NCBI RefSeq assembly: GCF_002807055.1
Contig: NZ_NIXN01000007.1
Span: 124,001 to 188,000, forward strand
DNA from: Confluentibacter citreus
GTDB taxonomy: Bacteria; Bacteroidota; Bacteroidia; Flavobacteriales; Flavobacteriaceae
Length of the DNA: 64,000 bases
Reading direction: 5' to 3'
This document shows, one piece after another, positions 34,676 to 42,265 of this stretch; position 1 is the stretch's first letter; each line of letters begins with the position of its first letter. Position numbers and translations under genes: made by a program. The notes under the pieces were generated by a model. The model was given only the letters and a program-made list of their open reading frames with translations. It was not told where the DNA came from and ran no database searches.

Positions 34676-35877
34676 AATGTCGATTTTATTAAATTCTTAT
34701 TCAGGCTAAACAATAGCAGCGCACAAATCAGCGCCACACCGCTAATAATATACCATGTGGCATCAAAACCCAGCCCATTTGCCATTTGTAAACCCGCATT
34801 GTGTCCAAAAATATGACCAATGGAAAACGCAATGGAATACAACGCCATATACTCCCCCTGATTTCCTTTGATGGCCCGATCTGCCGCAAACGCATTCGAA
34901 AAAGGAAACGCAATCATTTCACCAAAAGTCATGAGTAACATACCAATAATTAAAACGCCTGACCAAGCCGTTAAGTTAAGCACAAATAAACTGATTCCCG
35001 TTAAAAGCGTTCCAAAAAACATGAGCCCCAGTTTACTGTACTTAGTGTTTTCCAACCATTTTATCAAGGGCATTTCAAAGATAAAAATAAGAAACCCATT
35101 TAAGCCCAAGATGATGCCAATTTCCAGTTCACTCAGTTTATGAACGTCTTTATAATAAATGGGAATGGTTGAAAAATATTGTAAAAAGACAATCCCAAAC
35201 AACGTCATGGCAACCAAGAACACTAAAAACGCCTTGTCTTTATAAGCTGAAATGGGACTGTCGTTCACAACAATATCAATAACCTTGGCTTTTTTCGGAT
35301 TCAACACCCGAATCATCAAAAACGCTGCTAAAACACAAGTTACACCATCTACCCAAAATAGACCGGCATAACTCATACCAGTAATAATGAGTCCGCCCAC
35401 AGCGGGACCCGCCGAAAATCCTAAGTTTATGGCAAGCCTAATTAAGGTTAACGATCGTGTTCTGTTTTCTGGTTTGCTATATGCGTTCAGGGCTACAAAA
35501 ATGGCAGGTCTAAACGCATCTGCCGTTAGCATCACAACAAAAACACCAAAACACACCATTTCAAAACTGTCTGCCAATTGTAAGGCGATAAAAAGCAATC
35601 CGCTAATAAACAGACTTCCAACCATCACTTTGTAATAGCCAATCTTGTCGGTGAGTTTGCCACCAAGCCATGAGCCAGCTACAGAGCCTAAACCAAAAGC
35701 ACTCATAATCCAGCCTATTTGGCTGATGCTAAAATGCAAATCCTCCTTTAAGTATAAAGACAAAAAGGGAATTACCATCGTGCCTGCTCTGTTGATGAGT
35801 GTAATTAATGCCAGCCACCAAACTTCTTTTGATAAGCCTTTAAAAGTGTTTAAATAATGGTTGAATAGTGTTTTCAT
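34672..35877 (-). CDS. MFS transporter
   Basis: 401 residues, about 12 membrane helices. The N-terminal half has GSVAGSWLGGKLTDKIGYYK (the MFS loop 2-3 motif, G-x-L-x-D-K-x-G). The first helix NRAGTMVIPFLSLYLKEDLH is typical of the drug-exporter subgroup (MdtH/YdhP-like). It probably exports a small molecule. It overlaps ypdA by 4 bp, so the transporter and the reductase are translationally coupled. Confidence 0.88.
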   Translation of the reverse strand: MKTLFNHYLNTFKGLSKEVWWLALITLINRAGTMVIPFLSLYLKEDLHFSISQIGWIMSAFGLGSVAGSWLGGKLTDKIGYYKVMVGSLFISGLLFIALQLADSFEMVCFGVFVVMLTADAFRPAIFVALNAYSKPENRTRSLTLIRLAINLGFSAGPAVGGLIITGMSYAGLFWVDGVTCVLAAFLMIRVLNPKKAKVIDIVVNDSPISAYKDKAFLVFLVAMTLFGIVFLQYFSTIPIYYKDVHKLSELEIGIILGLNGFLIFIFEMPLIKWLENTKYSKLGLMFFGTLLTGISLFVLNLTAWSGVLIIGMLLMTFGEMIAFPFSNAFAADRAIKGNQGEYMALYSIAFSIGHIFGHNAGLQMANGLGFDATWYIISGVALICALLLFSLNKNLIKSTF

Positions 35878-35931
35878 GCTCCTAATCCCTCCAAAGGAGG
35901 GGCTTTATTAAATTAAATTTATAAATACTAG

Positions 35932-36004
35932 TGTCATATTGAGCGCAGTCGAAATGCCATTAACAACGTAACTTCCAATGTCTTCGACTGCGCTCAGACT
36001 GACA
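35932..36004. repeat. Dispersed palindromic repeat, copy 1
   Basis: Outer TGTCATATTGAG... and ...CAGACTGACA, with inner arms TTGAGCGCAGTCGAA and TTCGACTGCGCTCA. The same element recurs at 36037-36120 and 45262-45334. Confidence 0.85.
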
Positions 36005-36036
36005 TTTAGGTTTTATTTTTATTCTATTACCTCCAT

Positions 36037-36120
36037 TGTCACATTGAGCGCAGTCGAAATGCCATTAACAACGTAACTTCAACTGTCTTCGATCCCGATA
36101 GCTATCGGGACAGACTGACA
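36037..36120. repeat. Dispersed palindromic repeat, copy 2, with a nested second palindrome
   Basis: The left arm matches copy 1. In the right arm the CTGCGCTCAG part is replaced by an 18-bp perfect palindrome TCCCGATAGCTATCGGGA (36093-36110), so one repeat has inserted in or recombined with the other. Confidence 0.8.
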
Positions 36121-36136
36121 TCAAAATATCTAAAAC

Positions 36137-36167
36137 AAAAAAGTCCGACAGCGAAGTCGGACTTTTT
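36137..36167. terminator. Strong bidirectional terminator
   Basis: GTCCGAC / GTCGGAC with A and T runs on both sides (AAAAAGTCCGAC ... GTCGGACTTTTT). No gene of note lies immediately upstream on the plus strand. On the minus strand it follows the small ORF region at 36197-36277. Confidence 0.7.
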
Positions 36168-36324
36168 AAATATTGTAACAAATGCATTCATATCACCACA
36201 ATACATAAAAAGCCCGACTCTTATCTTTTAAAGAGGTGGATGGCTTCATACAAATAGTGACGTTGCGACGCATATTAATTTTATTTTTTGATGTTTCAAA
36301 TTTATATAAAATATTCTTTAGTTG

Positions 36325-36332
36325 TATTTTTG
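36325..36332 (+). promoter_or_regulatory. -7 box of the DUF1684 gene
   Basis: TATTTTTG, a perfect TAnnTTTG match, 16 bp upstream of the ATG at 36349, implying a very short leader. Confidence 0.4.
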
Positions 36333-36348
36333 TGATAAATTTTTTTAC

Positions 36349-36954
36349 ATGAAGCACTTAATTACCTTATTTGTGTCCATTATTTGTTTGACGGGTTGTG
36401 CGCAAGACAAGCGACCCATACAAGGCGAAACGGAATTTCAGCGTGAGTTGAATGCCGAATATAAAGACGCTTCCAAATCGCCTTTAAAGGACAAAGACCG
36501 CAAAAAGTTTGAGGGCTTAGACTTCTTTAAGTTTGACCCTATGTACGTGGTAAACGCCCGTTTAGAGCGCACACCAGACTCTAAATGGTTTAATATGCGC
36601 ACCACTACCAGCCGCGTGAGCAAAGAGCGTGTGTATGGCATTCTACATTTTGAATTAAAAGGAAAACCCTACCAATTGAATGTGTACCAAGGTGAAGAAA
36701 CCATGAAACTAGAAGGTATGGAAGACTATTTGTTTTTACCTTTTTTAGATGAAACCAATGGATTTGAAAGTTATGGTGGCGGACGTTACATCGATTTACG
36801 CATACCCAAAGGCGATACCATTGAGATTGATTTTAACAAAGCCTATAACCCCTATTGTGCTTATAACGACAAATATTCTTGCCCCATTGTACCACGTGAA
36901 AATTATTTACAAACTAAGGTGGAAGCAGGGGTGAAGGATTTTGGAGGGCATTAG
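36349..36954 (+). CDS. DUF1684 lipoprotein
   Basis: About 201 residues from the ATG at 36349 (MKHLITLFVSIICLTGCAQD, a lipoprotein signal). The core SPLKDKDRKKFEGLDFFKFD, FNMRTTTSRVSKERVYGILH, YQGEETMKLEGMEDYLFLPF and the end YNPYCAYNDKYSCPIVPREN are DUF1684 signatures. The family has a conserved His/Cys-containing site but no known reaction. Exported and anchored to a membrane. Confidence 0.9.
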   Translation: MKHLITLFVSIICLTGCAQDKRPIQGETEFQRELNAEYKDASKSPLKDKDRKKFEGLDFFKFDPMYVVNARLERTPDSKWFNMRTTTSRVSKERVYGILHFELKGKPYQLNVYQGEETMKLEGMEDYLFLPFLDETNGFESYGGGRYIDLRIPKGDTIEIDFNKAYNPYCAYNDKYSCPIVPRENYLQTKVEAGVKDFGGH

Positions 36955-36998
36955 GGTTTTGTATAAAATAGGTTTTGAGTTTTAAGCACCTAGTTTAG

Positions 36999-37109
36999 TA
37001 AAAATGGAACGAACTAGAGGAAAATCTGCACGATTTTCCAAGTAAGCCAGAACCAAGCAATGTGTTGGGCTTCATTGAGGATTGGAAGCGGCATATAAAA
37101 ACTAAATAA
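36999..37109 (+). pseudogene. Fossil C-terminus of a lost gene
   Basis: Just after an in-frame TAA, 36 codons without a start read KWNELEENLHDFPSKPEPSN, then VLGFIEDWKRHIKTK and a stop. It has a protein-like composition, while the rest of the 371-bp gap (36955-37325) is featureless. The parent family is not recognised. Confidence 0.35.
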
Positions 37110-37325
37110 CTTATATATTTTTGCTTTTCGTTTATTCCACATTCAAAAGATATATACCATTCAAAAGAATAGCATGCCAACGATATTAGGTATGTTTGAG
37201 TTTCTAATTTTCCATTAACTAATTCGTGTATTAACAAAGGCAGGGAAGGGCCTTGATGCTCAAAGGTAACAAATTCATTAAATGGATTAGATTAAACCTT
37301 TAGGCATTGAATTGAGTGATTCTAC

Positions 37326-38522
37326 TTAAATATTAGAAGTTTCTCCTTCATTGAGAATAACTGAAAAAGATGAATTTCTATCTACAGTAATAATATCAGG
37401 GAAACCATCAAGGTTAACATCGCTGACCTCAAATTTATTGATTGTATCTTTTGTTGCTATTTGAACAGGTGCTGAAAATGTGCTGTTTCCATTACCTAAA
37501 AAATAATAAAGGTTATTTGTTTGAAAATCAAATGTAATTATATCGAGGTTTCTATCGCGGTTTAGATCAGCAAGTCTTAGATAAATAGGATTCGTTATTG
37601 ATGATAATTCTGGCGTTGTAAACGAAGGTTTAAATATGCCATTCCCATTTCCAAGGACAATCCTGATGGTATCAGTTGAGCCCTCAACAACAAATTCGCC
37701 AGCGCCATAAACGATATCGGGAATGCCATCGTTATTGATATCACCAATCGCATTATCGAAACTTTCCCCATGCTCAACGGGGATTTCTCCGGAAGTAAAT
37801 GAGTTATCAACATTCTGGATAAATACAGGAATTTTATTAAAACTACCTGCAAGCACAATATCGGGTAACCCATCTTGATTGATATCTTTTATATTCATGT
37901 TTCTTGCTGTTGTATATTGAGATTCATAGGTTGCTTTTTGGGAAAAAGTACCATCCCCCTTTCCATTAAATATGTGTAGCCTTATAGGATTACCTGAACC
38001 ATGAGAAATAGAGACTAAATCCAAATTTCCATCACCGTCCATATCAAATATTTTTGATAACCATCCATGAGTTCCCGTTGATACAAGCGGTCCCTCTTTG
38101 AAACTTTCTAAAGAATTGCCCATATGAACACGAATTCCATTATCCCAATAATAAGAAGTAAGAATGTCGGTCAATCCATCATTATTCAAATCAGCAAAGT
38201 CCCAAACCGTATATCCTGTTCTAATGGGATATATTACCTCATTATAAAAATGACCTGTTCCATCATTTAAACTAATACCAAAGCTGTTGGAATTTCTGGT
38301 ATGAATATTTGCAGTAATGATATCAGGATAGGTATCGCTGTTTATATCTTTTGATATAATATAATAATTATTTAAACATGGGTATTGAGTAACATCCTTA
38401 AATCCTATCCAGTTTCCAGTCACATCATAGGATATGTCATCATTATCTTTTGAGCAATTGTAAAAAATAAGAGCAAAAACTATTAAAAATGTAGAGATTT
38501 TGATTGAAGTATAAGATTTCAT
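37326..38522 (-). CDS. FG-GAP/VCBS repeat lipoprotein
   Basis: 398 residues. Lipoprotein signal with Cys23 (FALIFYNCSKDN). Then seven or so beta-propeller blades with the Ca-binding pattern DxDxDGxxD or DxNxDGxPD, for example DLNNDGLTDILTSYYWDNGI, DMDGDGNLDLVSISHGSGNP, DINQDGLPDIVLAGSFNKIP and DINNDGIPDIVYGAGEFVVE. It is a surface- or periplasm-facing seven-bladed beta propeller of the integrin-alpha/FG-GAP class. The ligand is unknown. Confidence 0.9.
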   Translation of the reverse strand: MKSYTSIKISTFLIVFALIFYNCSKDNDDISYDVTGNWIGFKDVTQYPCLNNYYIISKDINSDTYPDIITANIHTRNSNSFGISLNDGTGHFYNEVIYPIRTGYTVWDFADLNNDGLTDILTSYYWDNGIRVHMGNSLESFKEGPLVSTGTHGWLSKIFDMDGDGNLDLVSISHGSGNPIRLHIFNGKGDGTFSQKATYESQYTTARNMNIKDINQDGLPDIVLAGSFNKIPVFIQNVDNSFTSGEIPVEHGESFDNAIGDINNDGIPDIVYGAGEFVVEGSTDTIRIVLGNGNGIFKPSFTTPELSSITNPIYLRLADLNRDRNLDIITFDFQTNNLYYFLGNGNSTFSAPVQIATKDTINKFEVSDVNLDGFPDIITVDRNSSFSVILNEGETSNI

Positions 38523-38610
38523 ACTATGCTTTTATTTCAAGATGAAAAAAGCATTATTTGGTTGCGTTATTTTCTAGTCAATTTATTTCAGGACGGGTCA
38601 AAATTGATGA

Positions 38611-38640
38611 CAACGCCCGCATGTATGAAATGTTAGGGGC
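38611..38640. repeat. GCGGGCGTTG/GTTAGGGGC motif block
   Basis: CAACGCCCGC (38611-38620) and GTTAGGGGC (38632-38640) lie 202 and 92 bp left of the OsmC gene boundaries. They resemble the GTTAGCGGG boundary repeats at 38732-38746 and 39293-39306. Confidence 0.45.
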
Positions 38641-38731
38641 TAGCGGTCATCGTTACTGTCTGCCGTTACAAAATTTGTTGCAGGGTAGAGTGGTTCAAGT
38701 CATCATTAAACCCAAATATTCTATACATAAT

Positions 38732-38746
38732 GTTAGCGGGTCGTTG
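38732..38746 (+). repeat. Left boundary repeat of the OsmC cassette
   Basis: GTTAGCGGGTCGTTG, 14 bp left of the OsmC stop; an inverted copy lies on the other side (39293-39306). Confidence 0.55.
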
Positions 38747-38760
38747 TTCTTGATCAAATT

Positions 38761-39231
38761 TCAATTTGTCATTGCTGTCGGGTTATGTCTAACAGGAAAA
38801 TTGACAGAGTTTGCAATAAAACAAAGTTCATTTGCCTTTTTATGTAATTCGTTTGCTTTCTCAACCATAGAATATTCTGATACAATTACAATTGGATTAA
38901 GTATCACTTCGATAAATTTTCCACCACCCTTTGAAGTGTCCACCATAACTCCTGTTGCGTTGTCTGTGTAGTCTAGAATTATTACACCTGCTTCGGAGCA
39001 CAAATGTAAATACCATAGCATATGACAGTCAGATAAAGAGGATATTAATAAATCTTCTGGGTTATGTTTTGTCTTGTCCCCACGAAATGCCGGGTCAGAA
39101 GAACCTAAAATATCCGATTTGTTTTCAATAATTATTTGATGGCTTCTATCGTAATTTTTATAGTTGTCAGTTCCTGTCCCTTTATTTCCAGTCCACCTGA
39201 TGGTCGCGTAATAGTGATGTTGTCCTTGCAT
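38761..39231 (-). CDS. OsmC/Ohr-family peroxiredoxin-like protein
   Basis: 156 residues from the ATG at 39231 (MQGQHHYYATIRWTGNKGTG). OsmC pattern: FRGDKTKHNPEDLLISSLSD with the first cysteine-containing helix CHMLWYLHLCSEAG, the internal strand IILDYTDNATGVMV, and the second cysteine in the ELCFIANSVNFPVRH segment. OsmC proteins reduce organic hydroperoxides through two Cys (here Cys in SDCHM and NELCF). The gene lies between inverted GTTAGCGGG motifs and may be a mobile cassette. Confidence 0.88.
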   Translation of the reverse strand: MQGQHHYYATIRWTGNKGTGTDNYKNYDRSHQIIIENKSDILGSSDPAFRGDKTKHNPEDLLISSLSDCHMLWYLHLCSEAGVIILDYTDNATGVMVDTSKGGGKFIEVILNPIVIVSEYSMVEKANELHKKANELCFIANSVNFPVRHNPTAMTN

Positions 39232-39535
39232 AATATTTAAACTTGGATTCAATTAAATATTGTCTGTTTTGGTTTTACTTGGGCGTCTATTGCAATGCCC
39301 GCTAACGTGTTCGCGTATTTTAAGTTTTATTATTAATAAAAATATTAATTTATAAGTTATAAACCAGAAAGAACAAAAGAGGGGATAAGGTTATTTTGTG
39401 TATAGAGACATTGATCTCGTTTTTCTTGACAATCCCTTCTCTTTTCTAATTTAATTTCGTTAAGTTAAACTTCTTTTCAAAAATGAGGTGTTGAGAATGC
39501 GGGTTGGAAGTAACTATGCCCCAATAGGTGTAAAA
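39232..39535. other. Gap between OsmC and the CLC gene
   Basis: It holds the right boundary repeat and a potential long hairpin: AAAAGAG-GGGAT (39375-39386) pairs with ATCCC-tt-CTCTTTT (39432-39445), with GAGA/TCTC (39405-39418) inside. No ORF is convincing. Confidence 0.5.
39293..39306 (-). repeat. Right boundary repeat of the OsmC cassette
   Basis: CAATGCCCGCTAAC; its reverse complement GTTAGCGGGCATTG matches the left boundary motif. Confidence 0.55.
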
Positions 39536-40843
39536 TTAAAGCTCATTCAACCGTTTTCCTAGTAGGTTTGAAAACCGTTGATGTTTCGCTTCTCCAATAG
39601 CTTGTCGTCTGTAAATACTGGTATGCCCAGAAAGTAAATAGGACACCAAGCAAGCAATGGCTACATAAACACCACATTCCGCACCAAATAATTCAATCGC
39701 CATGATGCTACAAGCAATGGGTGTGTTGGTGGCTCCCGCAAAAACGGCAACAAACCCCATGCCCGCTAAAAGTCCTGTGGGCAGTGGAATGAAAAACCCT
39801 AAGGCATTTCCCAATGTGGCTCCAATAAAGAATAGCGGTGTGACTTCGCCACCTTTAAATCCAGCGGCAAGCGTTACAATGGTAAATATCATTTTTAAGG
39901 CAAAATCATAAGCTGGCAATTGGTATTCAAAAGCATTCACAATGGTTGGAATACCTAATCCAATGTATTTTGTTGTGCCAATGGCCCAAACAGCCAGCGC
40001 GACAATCACTCCACCAATAAAAGGTCTTAATGGTGGATACCCTATATTCGATTTAAAAATACTTCCTGTTTTATGAAGGAGCTTACTAAACGTGGCGGCA
40101 CACAACCCGAAAAAGACCCCGGCAATAACGGCATACCCGATATTTAAAAAAGAAATATCTGGAATGAGATCAATATGGTAATGCGTGTGTGGTGTTTGCC
40201 AAAGTTTGGTAACTAGGTCTGCAATAATAGCCGTGATGAACGCTGGGAAAATTGCATTATATCGTATGCGTCCAATTAGGAAAAATTCCAGAGCGAATAT
40301 GGCTCCCGCAAGCGGTGTTCCAAAGACAGAACCAAATCCACCTGCTATGGCTGCAATGATCAATATTTGTCTGTCGGATACCGACAATTTAAATGGTTTA
40401 CTAAATTGGTCGGCAATAGCGCCTGCCATTTGTAACGCTGTGCCCTCTCGTCCTGCCGAACCGCCAAAAAAATGCGTGGCTATGGTTCCTATATACACAA
40501 AAGGCGCCATTCTAAAAGAAATGATTTTTTTAGGTTCGTGAATGGTGTCAATCAATAAATTATTTCCTGCTTCAACGTCTTTGCCTAAATAATGGTAAAG
40601 CAACCCAATGAGTAACCCACAGATGGGTAAAAAAGCAATGAGCCATATATTGTTTTCCCGAAAATTGGTCGCCCAATTCAAGGATTGTAAAAATCCTGCC
40701 GAAGCGCTGCCAACCAAAAACCCGATGATAAGACAAATACATGTCCATTTAAGAATGTATGGGATGGCAGGATACTTCCTGGACCATACTTTTATGTTTA
40801 AGTTGATTTTTTTGCTGATTGCTTTTTTTTGACTTTTTTGCAT
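39536..40843 (-). CDS. CLC-family anion transporter, probable fluoride/proton antiporter
   Basis: 435 residues with CLC membrane topology: IGFLVGSASAGFLQSLNWAT, FFGGSAGREGTALQMAGAIA (filter motif GREG), GGFGSVFGTPLAGAIFALEF, and AAGFKGGEVTPLFFIGATLG. The start at 40843 lies downstream of an upstream GTG that is inside the riboswitch platform. A fluoride riboswitch at 40879-40934 controls it, so it is a CLC-F type exporter: riboswitch-linked CLC proteins extrude fluoride. The protein lacks the GSGIP motif of chloride channels. Confidence 0.92.
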   Translation of the reverse strand: MQKSQKKAISKKINLNIKVWSRKYPAIPYILKWTCICLIIGFLVGSASAGFLQSLNWATNFRENNIWLIAFLPICGLLIGLLYHYLGKDVEAGNNLLIDTIHEPKKIISFRMAPFVYIGTIATHFFGGSAGREGTALQMAGAIADQFSKPFKLSVSDRQILIIAAIAGGFGSVFGTPLAGAIFALEFFLIGRIRYNAIFPAFITAIIADLVTKLWQTPHTHYHIDLIPDISFLNIGYAVIAGVFFGLCAATFSKLLHKTGSIFKSNIGYPPLRPFIGGVIVALAVWAIGTTKYIGLGIPTIVNAFEYQLPAYDFALKMIFTIVTLAAGFKGGEVTPLFFIGATLGNALGFFIPLPTGLLAGMGFVAVFAGATNTPIACSIMAIELFGAECGVYVAIACLVSYLLSGHTSIYRRQAIGEAKHQRFSNLLGKRLNEL

Positions 40844-40878
40844 AAATACTACCCGATTAAATGTTACCACTTAGTTTA

Positions 40879-40934
40879 ATCAGGCGTCATCAGCTTTTTT
40901 AGAGCGGTTGGGTAAGGAAGAACACCATTTCCTT
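40879..40934 (-). promoter_or_regulatory. Fluoride (crcB-motif) riboswitch
   Basis: On the minus strand: GGAAATGGTGTTCTTCC, then CCCAACCGC, a short loop, and GCTGATGACGCCTGAT. The order GG-ATGG-GTTC-CC, AACCGC, GCTGATG-C-CCT is the conserved fluoride aptamer with its pseudoknot. It ends 36 bp before the CLC start. Fluoride binding would turn the gene on. Confidence 0.88.
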
Positions 40935-41071
40935 TATTACTTGAGCAAATATAAAAAAATATTCTAAAGTTTTACATTGCTTATCGATTTAGTCTGAGAT
41001 ATGTTCAGCCTATATCATATGATGTTTAGATAAGAAATGCTTCCATTGTCATATAAACAAATGACCATCAA

Positions 41072-42094
41072 TTATTTAATAGCAATATAAATATCCGTTA
41101 CCCAATCCGCCGGGTTGGGGTACTTGGTTTGGTCCGTAATATAAACTTCTAGCATGGTGCCTTCTTCGGCAAGCTCCAAACCATTTTTGGTGATATAAGC
41201 TCTAGCAACATCCCAAGCTTCTTTTAAATTGGTGTAGTTGCCTTTTAAGGTTGTTTTTACGGCTCTAAAAGTGGATAACTCGCCTGTTTGTACCTCGCTA
41301 TCGGTGGTAATCACTCTATCGGTTGTTGGTACACAAGCAGAGAATATGGCGGCGTTGTTTTGTTCGTCCCAAGTAATGTAACTCACAAACGGTGCGCCAG
41401 CCATGGCAATGTTATTTTTCTGTGCATAATTGACGATTTTAGGAAGCATGTCTGAAATGGTGGATGCTACCTCGTCTATTTTAGAAGAAGTGGTACTGTA
41501 CAAATAATAACCACCGCTATGGTTTGTAATGCCGCTGACGGTAATACTGTATTTTTTCATATCGGCAGTTACGGTGCTGTCTAATTTAAACAAACCGCGC
41601 TCAAAATCGGGGGCAGTGTTTTCTTCAATAGATCCGGAAAAAACGGTGAACATTTTGGTCATGAAGCTTTGTTTGCCTTCCATGCTCCAAGTTACTTTAG
41701 CGCCTGCTTCGGTGGGTTCGAAATCCCATTGAATATCCGATTCCAATGCAAAAGGTTTTATAAATGAAATATGTTGCGAAATAAATTGATTTTCATTGGC
41801 TGCAAGTGTTTTCATAGAACCTTCACCTAAAATAGCACCATTCCAACTGTAATGGGCACCAACACCAATGGTTTTGTCACCATACGTTAGGTTGGCATTG
41901 GGTTCTTGTTCCATCCACGGAGAGAAATCTGGCCAATTTTTAAAGTCATTAACCTTATCGAATATTACGGGGGCAGGGGCATTGATAATCCGACTTCTAC
42001 TAAAGGAAAATTCGTTGGGTTGGACCGCGATATATATGGCTGTACCTATGATGGCTATTAATAATAAAAAGGAAATATATTTAAACGTTTTCAT
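41072..42094 (-). CDS. SRPBCC (polyketide cyclase/START-like) protein with GyrI-like domain
   Basis: 340 residues. An N-terminal membrane helix (KYISFLLLIAIIGTAIYIAV), then a START-like domain (SRSRIINAPAPVIFDKVNDF, WSPWM-type FSPWM, VTWSMEGKQSFMTKMFTVFS), and a C-terminal GyrI-like ligand domain (SYITWDEQNNAAIFSACVPT). Both folds bind small hydrophobic ligands. The single TM helix anchors it. The ligand is unknown. This two-domain arrangement is common in Bacteroidota. Confidence 0.85.
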   Translation of the reverse strand: MKTFKYISFLLLIAIIGTAIYIAVQPNEFSFSRSRIINAPAPVIFDKVNDFKNWPDFSPWMEQEPNANLTYGDKTIGVGAHYSWNGAILGEGSMKTLAANENQFISQHISFIKPFALESDIQWDFEPTEAGAKVTWSMEGKQSFMTKMFTVFSGSIEENTAPDFERGLFKLDSTVTADMKKYSITVSGITNHSGGYYLYSTTSSKIDEVASTISDMLPKIVNYAQKNNIAMAGAPFVSYITWDEQNNAAIFSACVPTTDRVITTDSEVQTGELSTFRAVKTTLKGNYTNLKEAWDVARAYITKNGLELAEEGTMLEVYITDQTKYPNPADWVTDIYIAIK

Positions 42095-42265
42095 TATATT
42101 TTTTTGAAAATGACAAAAATCAAAGGTATGGATTATAAAATTATTATTGAAAAATTACTACATTTGTTACCTTAAAATTAAATATTCTTCAACTAAAAAT
42201 CGATAATCGGTATTTTTCAATAATAATTTTTAATAAATAGAGTGACTAACAGTAAAATAATTCAA

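Noticed and set aside
36995-37237. 80-codon minus-strand ORF
   Set aside because: Composition is irregular and it is antisense to the better supported fossil reading frame.
38558-38971. 137-codon plus-strand ORF
   Set aside because: It is antisense to the OsmC gene, whose family match is clear, and it runs through boundary repeats.
41695-41735. GGTTCGAAATCCC, a tRNA T-loop-like sequence
   Set aside because: It lies inside the SRPBCC coding region in frame and no cloverleaf or acceptor pairing is visible.
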